A stretch of DNA of 58,898 nt from an uncultured Actinomycetes bacterium (GTDB taxonomy: Bacteria > Actinomycetota > Thermoleophilia > RBG-16-64-13). A program made the position numbers and the translations under genes. This document shows, piece after piece, positions 19,842 through 26,991 of the stretch (the stretch's first letter is position 1; every line of letters begins with the position of its first letter). The DNA lies in assembly GCA_903873715.1 (NCBI GenBank), contig CAIQPS010000087.1:1-58898 (forward strand), given 5' to 3'. The notes under the pieces are model-generated. The model searched no databases. It was not told the DNA's origin and was given only the letters and a program-made list of their open reading frames with translations.

Positions 19842-20939
19842 CTAGACCGGCGGCGCGCCCGCACTTTGCGGCGGATATCCGAGAGCCGCGTACACCTGCT
19901 CCACCTGCTCCACCACCCGGTCCGTCTCATACCTGCCGCGCACGTGCTCCCGAGCGGCCCGTCCGAGGCGTTCGCGCTCTTCGGGGTCGTCGAGCAGGCG
20001 GGCGATGGCATCCGCAAGGGCCGCGGGATCGCCCGGCTTCACCAGCAGGCCGTTGATCCCGGAGAACAGGAACGACGGGATGCCGCCCACATCGGTGGCC
20101 ACGCACGGGACACCGGCGATCATGGCTTCCAGCAGCGAGAGTCCGAGGGCCTCCCGGTGCGAGGGCAAGCAGAAGAGGGTGCATCCGCCCAGCAGCTGCT
20201 CCAGTCTCTCCCAGGGGACCCACCCGGGCACGGAGACGAGCGCGGGGACCGGCAGCCCTTCCACGAGCGCCTTGAGCCGGCCGCTCTCCTCACCCTCGCC
20301 CGCGAGGACGAACTCCACCCGCCGGCCGCGCTCCTGGAGTATCCGGGCAGCCTCCAGCAGGTCGAACACGCCCTTCATGGCCACCAGCCGGCCGGCGAAC
20401 AGCACCATCTCGGGCTGACGGGGTGCCCGGGCGACCGCCGGGACGCGCACGGGGCTGGGAATGACAGTGGCATCGCCCCGGCCGAAGACCTCGGTCATGG
20501 CGGTCTTCCATTGCTCGGACAGCACGACCACCGCGCCGGGACGGCGCAGCAGAGACCTCACCAGCCGCCGCCGCAGCGGACTGCCACCGGTGGCCCAATC
20601 GACGAAGGCCCCGCCGTGCACGTGCACCACGAACGGGCAGCGGAAGAGCCAGGCCGTCGCCATGAAGCCGCTCTTCCTCTGGAAGCTCCGGCCTGAAGCG
20701 GTGTGGATGTGAAAGAGCGGCCGCGGCCGCGAGAGCGCCAGCGGCACGGCCCTGGCCAGCGCCGACAACGCCACGGTGAGACGGGCCGCGAAGCTGCCCG
20801 TCGACGTGGTCCGCAAGAACCGGATGTCGTAGTGGGCCGCGAGCGGGGAGTCGAGGTAGCGCTCGATGACGTTCAACATGCCGCCGGGCTGGCCGGGCCC
20901 GACCATGACGACCACGGAACGGCCGGGAGCGCGGGTCAC
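19842..20939 (-). CDS. GT4-family glycosyltransferase
   Basis: GT-B fold transferase of about 365 aa with N-terminal VGPGQPGGMLNVIERYL, then FVVHVHGGAFVDW, AVVVLSEQWKTAMTEVFG, VLFAGRLVAMKGVFDLLEA, VLAGEGEESGRLKALVEG and the C-terminal donor-binding PSHREALGLSLLEAMIAGVP with CVATDVGGIP. GTG 20939 overlaps the stop of the ligase gene (GTGA), so translation is coupled. The open frame runs much further upstream through the ligase gene, but that part is an out-of-frame shadow. Confidence 0.92.
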   Translation of the reverse strand: MTRAPGRSVVVMVGPGQPGGMLNVIERYLDSPLAAHYDIRFLRTTSTGSFAARLTVALSALARAVPLALSRPRPLFHIHTASGRSFQRKSGFMATAWLFRCPFVVHVHGGAFVDWATGGSPLRRRLVRSLLRRPGAVVVLSEQWKTAMTEVFGRGDATVIPSPVRVPAVARAPRQPEMVLFAGRLVAMKGVFDLLEAARILQERGRRVEFVLAGEGEESGRLKALVEGLPVPALVSVPGWVPWERLEQLLGGCTLFCLPSHREALGLSLLEAMIAGVPCVATDVGGIPSFLFSGINGLLVKPGDPAALADAIARLLDDPEERERLGRAAREHVRGRYETDRVVEQVEQVYAALGYPPQSAGAPPV

Positions 20940-22441
20940 GGGCGCGCCGGCCGCCGTCTGCGCAACCACGCCCCCAGACCCCGGGAGGGCCGCGGTTCGA
21001 TGACCTTGCGCCCGAAGGCGGCCATTACGCCGGCCAGTCCGAAGAACAGGACATACGCCGGAGGGCTGGTGTACGAGGCCGCGGCCACGGATTCGATGAT
21101 GAACTCGACCCACCAGGCGCACCCGAGCAGCCCGAGGAACATCACGTAGGGGTCGGGTTTGCGCGCCAGGTGGCGGGCCACGTTGAAGATGGCCACCAGG
21201 AAGAGCGCGTATGCGATGAGCCCGAACACTCCCGTCTCGCCGAGGATCGCGGGCCAGAAGGTATCGGTGAGCTCGGTGCTGCCCGGCCCCATCCCCGGTA
21301 CCTGGTCTATCCCGTACGTCTTGTAGAGCGGGGAATAGTGAGTCGAAGCCATCCAACTGCCGTATCGGGCGAAGCCGGCCCCCAGTGGGAAGAAGTCCAC
21401 CGCGATCTCGCCCGAGGTCCGGTAGAGGACCACGCGGGCCGCCGGAGAGTCGTTGGCGACGTACTCGTTGTAGGTCTTCTTGACCAGCGTCGAGGTCAAC
21501 GGCCAGGCGGCGAGCGCCACCACGACCACGATGAGCACGATGATGCCCAGGGTGAGCAACCAGCGCCTGCTGCGGGCCACGATGGGAGTGGCAACGGCGG
21601 CGCAGAGAGCGATGAGCGCCTTGCGCCGGAACGTCAGCACGACGGCCGCGGCCGAGAGGACGGCTCCCACCACCGGCGACTTCCATCTGCGGAAGGCCAG
21701 GGCGTATGCCGCGAAAGCGGCGGCCAAGAGTGCCGCGACCTGCCCGAGCACCCCGGGATGTACGAAGGGACCGACAAGGCTGCGGAGACTCGCGAACCGC
21801 ACGCTCGCCGTCGGCGACGCGGTGAACCAGCCGTACCAGCGCCCGGGCAACAACAGGTTGAGCGCACAGAACACGAGGATCACCCCGCCCACAGCCGCAC
21901 CCCACCTGATGATGCGCTTCACGTCGGCCTGACTCCAGTCGAGTTGCGCGACGGCCCACGTGAACAGGGCCCCTTTGAGGAACAGGTAGGCGTCTTCGGC
22001 CGCCCAGACGAGCGGCGAACGGATGAGGGAGGCGATGGCCCCGAGCACCACGAACAGCAGCAGCCAGCGCCAGCCCGGGAAGGCCTTCAACCTCCGGGTG
22101 GACCACAGCGTCGTCCCGAGCACCACCACGGCGTAGACGATGATCGCCGCGTCGTCGATGACCTTGGCCGACGACACGTGCTGACCTATCTCGTTGCCGG
22201 CGAGACTGGCGAGCACGATCAGCCCGGCCGCGGTCTTGGGATACCGCACGGAAAGAGCGACGAGGACAACGGCCGCGAGTACGAGGGTGACCGTCCGAGG
22301 GTAGTAGACGATCCCGACGGAGGCCGCGGCCGCCAGCACCACGGCAAGCACGCCGACGACGAGTTGCATCGCCACTCCCCAGCGGCGACTTCTCGACCTC
22401 CCCGTCCCAGGCTCGATGTGCGCGGCGCCGAGGCTATCCAT
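20936..22441 (-). CDS. O-antigen ligase/polymerase (Wzy/WaaL-like) membrane protein
   Basis: About 501 aa with 10-12 helices. The large extracytoplasmic loop near residue 330 (VVLYRTSGEIAVDFFPLGAGFARYG, shown in part as EIAVDFFPLGAGFARYG) and the following LTDTFWPAILGETGVFGLIA are the usual O-antigen ligase signature. Polymerises or transfers lipid-linked repeat units outside the membrane. ATG 22441 overlaps the end of the upstream wzz-like gene by 8 nt, and the next gene overlaps by GTGA, so three genes form one operon. Confidence 0.85.
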   Translation of the reverse strand: MDSLGAAHIEPGTGRSRSRRWGVAMQLVVGVLAVVLAAAASVGIVYYPRTVTLVLAAVVLVALSVRYPKTAAGLIVLASLAGNEIGQHVSSAKVIDDAAIIVYAVVVLGTTLWSTRRLKAFPGWRWLLLFVVLGAIASLIRSPLVWAAEDAYLFLKGALFTWAVAQLDWSQADVKRIIRWGAAVGGVILVFCALNLLLPGRWYGWFTASPTASVRFASLRSLVGPFVHPGVLGQVAALLAAAFAAYALAFRRWKSPVVGAVLSAAAVVLTFRRKALIALCAAVATPIVARSRRWLLTLGIIVLIVVVVALAAWPLTSTLVKKTYNEYVANDSPAARVVLYRTSGEIAVDFFPLGAGFARYGSWMASTHYSPLYKTYGIDQVPGMGPGSTELTDTFWPAILGETGVFGLIAYALFLVAIFNVARHLARKPDPYVMFLGLLGCAWWVEFIIESVAAASYTSPPAYVLFFGLAGVMAAFGRKVIEPRPSRGLGAWLRRRRPARP

Positions 22442-24215
22442 CGGTCTTCCCACCTTTGCGGCGAGTGCGCGCCACTATGCGGGTCTTCGCGAAGACGGCG
22501 AGGCCGCCTATGACCAACCCCGCGACCAGCGCCAGGAGGATCTGCCTCCCGAGAGGCGGCGGGAAGAACGGCCGGTCCGCAGCCATCGCCGCTTTGGAGA
22601 CGGCGAACCCGAGCCTGGTCGGATCGAGCGACTGGATAGAAGCGAGGTCGGTCTGGAGGGGGGTGATCCGATCCTGGCCGGCACCGGACTGCTGGAGACC
22701 GCTCAACTCATCCTCGAGCCGCCGCTCCACCGCGGCGACGCGCAGGCTCATCGCGGCTCTCTGGCCTTGGACGTACCGGTTGGCGAAGAGATTGGCGATC
22801 CTCGCGGCGGCCACCGGGTCGGCGTTCTCGGCGCGGATGGAGACGAGGGCCATGTTCGCGCCCTTCCCGACGGACACGGACCGGCGAAGGGCGTCGACCG
22901 ACTCGGCGCCGACCATGTCCGCCACAGGTCCCGCGAGTATGTCCAACGGGACCAGGGTCATCTTGAAGCCGTAGCTGGTGAAGCTCTCCACCGGCGGGAG
23001 GAAATCCTGAAGCCCGGAGACTTTCCCCACGTAGGTCCATGTCGCCGGAACGGTCGTCTGTTCGTACTTCGCCGGAGTGCCGCCACGGTTCAGCATCTGC
23101 CCGAACAGGAACACCCCACATTCAACGCGGATCGTGCTGGTGCTGTCCGGGACCACCGTCCAGGGGAAGCGCACCTTCGCGACTTTCGTCTTGCCGTCGT
23201 AGGACGTGATCTCCCGGCACTGGCCGGCGCCCCGGCCGGAGATGATCTTCACGAGCGCGCCCTTGTAGCCCTGGCTCATGCCGGACGCCCCGGCATCCAG
23301 CACGACGGTGTCCGCGCTCCCACCCCGGGCCACGCCCTTGCGGGTGCTGGGCATTGTCTTGCCGCTGGCGTATCCCGGCGAGACGGTCACGTCATACTCG
23401 CCCTTGTCCAGGGCTCCTGACACCCTGCACAGGTACCAACCAGCCGGATACCCGTCGTTCCTGGTGATCTGCGCCCGGACATCCGCACCGGACGTGAGGA
23501 CCTTGCCGGATCTGAGGTCGAAGGCGGCGCTGACCGTGTTGGCCGTTCCGGCGAGCGAGAGGGTGATGGACGTCATCTGCCCCGCTTTGGCGTAGACGGT
23601 GTAGCTGTACGTGCCGGCCGGCAGGGACAACCTCTGGATGAGGGAAGGCCCTCGCGAGATCCCATATGCGAACAGGTAGTCGGAGGTCACGTCCTTGCTC
23701 AACGGACTGCGTGCGCGATCCGGGTCCACCCCCGCGGCTTTCAAGAGGTAGGCCTTGTCGCTGAGCTGCTCGGAATGGTCGAGCAGATTCAGTGTGTCCC
23801 GGAACGGGGCACTGGTGGTGGGCCAGACCTGCAGACCGGCACCGCCCGTCCCGGGCTTGGTGCAGTAGTAGACGTCCCCATCACCCGCGGGGTCGGTGAC
23901 CACTGAACCGGCCACGTAGGCCGACCCGGTCTTCCACACGGACGCGGGGGCGTCGGCGAGGGACAACGGATCGGCCATCACGAGGGAGAGCACGTGGGCT
24001 GGGTCGGCCACTTTGGCTTTCTGGAACACCAGACTGGTGGTAGCGGAGTATTCGGGCGGCCGCGTGACGGAGATGCCCACCACGGCCGCGATCACGACGA
24101 CCACAGGGAGGACCACCAACCAGGAATCCACCATCACGGCGCGCGTGTCGAGGCCGGACCGCAAGCTCCGCAACCGCGGCAGTATGCGTCGACCGATTGA
24201 GCCTATCCGAGCCAT
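22434..24215 (-). CDS. Wzz-like polysaccharide co-polymerase with large inserted beta-domains
   Basis: About 593 aa. One helix at residues 31-50 and one near 565-585 frame an extracytoplasmic region as in Wzz proteins; the segment near 410-500 and the coiled part LRVAAVERRLEDELSGLQQS match the family, with no kinase domain. Residues about 95-375 are not Wzz: they include SAYVAGSVVTDPAGDGDVYYC (in part), a carbohydrate-binding-like sandwich LPAGTYSYTVYAKAG, and KGALVKIISGRGAGQCREI followed by SYDGKTKVAKVRFPW, which look like phage tail-fibre modules. ATG 24215 is preferred; ATG 24233 with AGGGGG upstream is possible. Confidence 0.75.
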   Translation of the reverse strand: MARIGSIGRRILPRLRSLRSGLDTRAVMVDSWLVVLPVVVVIAAVVGISVTRPPEYSATTSLVFQKAKVADPAHVLSLVMADPLSLADAPASVWKTGSAYVAGSVVTDPAGDGDVYYCTKPGTGGAGLQVWPTTSAPFRDTLNLLDHSEQLSDKAYLLKAAGVDPDRARSPLSKDVTSDYLFAYGISRGPSLIQRLSLPAGTYSYTVYAKAGQMTSITLSLAGTANTVSAAFDLRSGKVLTSGADVRAQITRNDGYPAGWYLCRVSGALDKGEYDVTVSPGYASGKTMPSTRKGVARGGSADTVVLDAGASGMSQGYKGALVKIISGRGAGQCREITSYDGKTKVAKVRFPWTVVPDSTSTIRVECGVFLFGQMLNRGGTPAKYEQTTVPATWTYVGKVSGLQDFLPPVESFTSYGFKMTLVPLDILAGPVADMVGAESVDALRRSVSVGKGANMALVSIRAENADPVAAARIANLFANRYVQGQRAAMSLRVAAVERRLEDELSGLQQSGAGQDRITPLQTDLASIQSLDPTRLGFAVSKAAMAADRPFFPPPLGRQILLALVAGLVIGGLAVFAKTRIVARTRRKGGKTDG

Positions 24216-24297
24216 CGCCTGCCAGCTTAACATGACCCCCTGCCCCGGCCCACCCTGATGGCCGGTGCCCCCATATGCTATAAATACCGGACTACCT

Positions 24298-24370
24298 GGG
24301 GGTATAGCTCAGTTGGGAGAGCGGCGCGTTCGCATCGCGCAGGCCAGGGGTTCGAATCCCCTTACCTCCA
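24298..24370 (+). tRNA. tRNA-Ala (anticodon CGC)
   Basis: 73-nt cloverleaf: acceptor GGGGGTA/TACCTCC with the G3-U70 alanine identity pair, D arm GCTC/GAGC, anticodon stem GCGCG/CGCGC with loop TTCGCAT, T arm AGGGG/CCCCT with TTCGAAT. CCA is not encoded. It decodes GCG. TATGCT and TAAAT boxes lie 12-25 nt upstream. Confidence 0.97.
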
Positions 24371-24441
24371 CTCTCCGCGCAGGATCCGCCTTCGAGATGG
24401 ACCCGGCGCCGGTCCGGTCCCCAATACCGAGGTGACGAAGA

Positions 24442-24888
24442 ATGGCCGGTACCACCCTCGAGATATCCATCCGCACTCCGGAGCGCGAGATCCTCGTCGA
24501 CATCACGAGCCGCGTAGAGGCGGCCATCGGGCAAGCGCACGCCACATTCACCGGTGTGGCCACCGTGTTCGTTCCCCACACCACAGCCGGGGTGACCATC
24601 AACGAAGGGGCCGACCCCACCGTCGTCCGCGACATCGTGGACCATCTGCGCCGTCTGGTCCCCCGCGAATCGGGTTTCCGGCACGGCGAAGGCAACTCCG
24701 ACGCGCACATCAAAGCATCGCTCATGGGCAGTTCGGTCGCCGTCCCCGTGGAGGGCGGCCGACTACGGCTGGGCACGTGGCAGAGCATCTACCTGGCCGA
24801 GTTCGATGGGCCCAGGGACAGGAGGGTGTGGATAGTGCCCATCACCGCCGGCTCCGAAGACCAGCGCGCATCGGGAGGACGGCCATGA
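24442..24888 (+). CDS. YjbQ/UPF0047 family protein (secondary thiamine-phosphate synthase type)
   Basis: 148 aa, the usual length. Conserved VFVPHTTAGVTINEGADP, then RHGEGNSDAHIKASLMGSS and LGTWQSIYLAEFDGPRDRRV with the metal-binding His residues. Overproduced members show weak thiamine phosphate synthase activity; the true role is unclear. GAGGTGACGAAG precedes ATG 24442. The stop overlaps the next start (ATGA). Confidence 0.93.
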   Translation: MAGTTLEISIRTPEREILVDITSRVEAAIGQAHATFTGVATVFVPHTTAGVTINEGADPTVVRDIVDHLRRLVPRESGFRHGEGNSDAHIKASLMGSSVAVPVEGGRLRLGTWQSIYLAEFDGPRDRRVWIVPITAGSEDQRASGGRP

Positions 24889-25913
24889 GCAAGAAGACGG
24901 CGACGAGCGGCACCGGCGAGCCGGACCGGCCGCCGGCCATGAGCGACACCGCGGCGCCGGACGGCGCAAGCCTCGCCCGTCTCTGCGAACAGGTGCTGCG
25001 CGACTTCATCGCCGACCCGGCACGAAACAACCTCGGCCCCGGCGATCCCGACCCCGCGTGGGCGGGCTTCCTCCTGGGCTTCGCGGCCGGCGACGACCCG
25101 CTGTGGCACGAGCTGAAGACCGCGGTCGGACCGGAGCATTGGACCCCGGCCGAGGCATTCGCCGCCGGCCGCGGCGCGGCGGCGGCCTCGGTGGCCTCCC
25201 CGAACGCCAAGCAGCCCGCGACTCCCTGGGCGGCGCTGCCTCCTGCCGCGCCGCAGCCCGGCGGCACACGCGTCCCGGACCCGGCCCCGGCCGAGCTCAC
25301 AGTCATCACCTGGGCGGTCATCCAGACGGAGAAGACCAAAGCCGCCAACCGCGCCGAGTCCCGCGTGCCGGCGGACCCGTGGGCACGCGCCCGCGTGTTC
25401 GGGCAGCAGGCCAACCGAGGACTGCACCTGTCCATGCTGGAGGCGCTGCGGGCGCATGGCCTGGACGCACTCGCCCCGGCGATGCTCCCGGCATGGGGAG
25501 AAGCTGGGCAGGGAACCAACGAATGGCGGTCCACCTGGTCGGAGCGGCACGTGGCCTATGTGGCCGGGCTGGGGACCTTCGGACTGGCGGGCGGCCTTAT
25601 CACGGCCAAGGGCCAGGCGGTCCGGTTCGGCTCGGTGCTTGTCCGCGCATCGCTCCCGGCGTCGCCGCGCCTATACGCAGGCCCGTTCGACTACTGCCTG
25701 CACTACAGCGGTCACGAGTGCGCGGAGTGCGCCGCCCGGTGCCCTGTCGGTTCGATCGACCCCCAGGGCAGAGACAAGGTGGCGTGCGTGCGCCAACTGG
25801 ACTTCAGCGAGCGGTACGTGAAGGAGCACTACGGCTTCGACGGGTACGGCTGCGGCCTCTGCCAGACCGCGGTGCCCTGCGAGTCGGGCATACCGGAGGC
25901 GCTGCGCCCGTAG
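24885..25913 (+). CDS. Epoxyqueuosine-reductase-like 4Fe-4S protein
   Basis: About 342 aa. The C-terminus has two clusters: ECAECAARCPVGSID (CxxCxxxCP), and YGCGLCQTAVPCESGIP, as in the ferredoxin half of QueG and reductive dehalogenases. The middle holds RHVAYVAGLGTFGLAGGLIT and the following FGSVLVRASLP, a cobalamin-protein signature. Gly/Ala/Pro-rich inserts occur around residue 100. The N-terminus is divergent from QueG, so it may act on another substrate; it is linked by ATGA overlap to yjbQ. No signal peptide is seen, so it is cytoplasmic. Confidence 0.75.
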   Translation: MSKKTATSGTGEPDRPPAMSDTAAPDGASLARLCEQVLRDFIADPARNNLGPGDPDPAWAGFLLGFAAGDDPLWHELKTAVGPEHWTPAEAFAAGRGAAAASVASPNAKQPATPWAALPPAAPQPGGTRVPDPAPAELTVITWAVIQTEKTKAANRAESRVPADPWARARVFGQQANRGLHLSMLEALRAHGLDALAPAMLPAWGEAGQGTNEWRSTWSERHVAYVAGLGTFGLAGGLITAKGQAVRFGSVLVRASLPASPRLYAGPFDYCLHYSGHECAECAARCPVGSIDPQGRDKVACVRQLDFSERYVKEHYGFDGYGCGLCQTAVPCESGIPEALRP

Positions 25914-25929
25914 AAGCAGCCCTCGCCCT

Positions 25930-25944
25930 GCCGCCGATGGCGGC
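25930..25944 (+). terminator. Hairpin after the Fe-S gene
   Basis: GCCGCC-GAT-GGCGGC stem-loop 17 nt past the stop, without a T-run, so either weak termination or RNA end protection. Confidence 0.4.
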
Positions 25945-25999
25945 CGCCGGAAACTGATACGATGGCCCGCATCGTCACCATCTAGATGGGGTGATCCCT

Positions 26000-26962
26000 A
26001 TGGCAGCGGGCGAACCATCCCCCACTCCACGTGCGCGCGTGGCCCAGGTCTTCGCAGCCACGATCTCCACCGGGATTGTCGCGGCGATGCTCATCGTCGC
26101 AAGCCGGTACAACTACCTACTGTTCCACACCGCCGCGGAACTCGCCTCGATCGTGGCCGGGTCGCTGCTGTTCATCGTCGCCGCCCGCATGTGGAACATC
26201 TTCCCCAACACGTATCTCATGTTGTTGGGAGTGGGCTTCTTCTGGGCGAGCATCATCGACGCCACCCACCTGATGGCGTACAAGGGCATGGGAGTGTTCC
26301 CCGACGCCGGCACCAACCTGCCCACGCAACTGTGGGTCTTCGCCCGCTATCTCCAGGCAGCCGTCGTCCTGGTCGCGACACTCGATCTGCCTCGGAAGCG
26401 CCGGCGGTGGTGGCCGCTGGCTCTGGTGATAGGGGCGATCACGGCGATCGGCTTGGCTTCGATCTTCGAGGGTTGGTTCCCAACGGCCTATATCGACGGC
26501 CACGGCCTGACGGAGTTCAAGAAGGTCAGCGAGTACATCATCTCGTTCATGCTCGTGATCTCGATCGCACTGTTGGTGTCCAAGCGCAGGCACCTGGACT
26601 CCTACACGTTCGGGTGGCTGCTTGCGGCCTTCACCTTGAGCGTCATGAGCGAGTTGGCCTTCACGTTCTACGTGAGCGTGTACGGTATCAGCAACATGGT
26701 GGGACACCTGTTCAAGATAGCCGCGTATTCGGCCGTGCTCCTGGTGACCGTTCGGGCTATGATCACCCTGCCGGTGGCCGCACTCAAGACGCACGCGCGC
26801 ATCTGCGCGCGCTGCAAGGCCATCCAAGAGGATGACGGCACGTGGACGCCGGTCGAGAAGATCCTGTCGGAACGCGGCGTGAGTGGGCTGACACACGGTG
26901 TCTGCCCCTCGTGCTTCCGGGAACTGTATCCCGAACACAGAGACCTCGTCGACGGCGGATAG
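26000..26962 (+). CDS. MASE3-like membrane sensor with C-terminal Cys-rich zinc-type tail
   Basis: About 320 aa. Seven to eight helices (residues about 15-260) of MASE3 type (FWASIIDATHLMAYKGMG, LWVFARYLQAAVVLVATLDL), usually a sensor joined to a kinase or cyclase. Here only a tail follows: ICARCKAIQEDDGTWTPVEK, then LTHGVCPSCFRELYP, which has four Cys that could bind zinc. The same tail ends the PAS protein at 45866. No catalytic output domain is present. GGGGTGAT lies before ATG 26000, and TGATACGAT upstream looks like a -10. Confidence 0.7.
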   Translation: MAAGEPSPTPRARVAQVFAATISTGIVAAMLIVASRYNYLLFHTAAELASIVAGSLLFIVAARMWNIFPNTYLMLLGVGFFWASIIDATHLMAYKGMGVFPDAGTNLPTQLWVFARYLQAAVVLVATLDLPRKRRRWWPLALVIGAITAIGLASIFEGWFPTAYIDGHGLTEFKKVSEYIISFMLVISIALLVSKRRHLDSYTFGWLLAAFTLSVMSELAFTFYVSVYGISNMVGHLFKIAAYSAVLLVTVRAMITLPVAALKTHARICARCKAIQEDDGTWTPVEKILSERGVSGLTHGVCPSCFRELYPEHRDLVDGG

Positions 26963-26991
26963 ACGCGGCGCCGACCGCCTGGTCCCCGACC

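Noticed and set aside
20940-22106. Upstream part of the long glycosyltransferase frame
   Set aside because: Shadow of the O-antigen ligase gene; the real transferase begins at GTG 20939.
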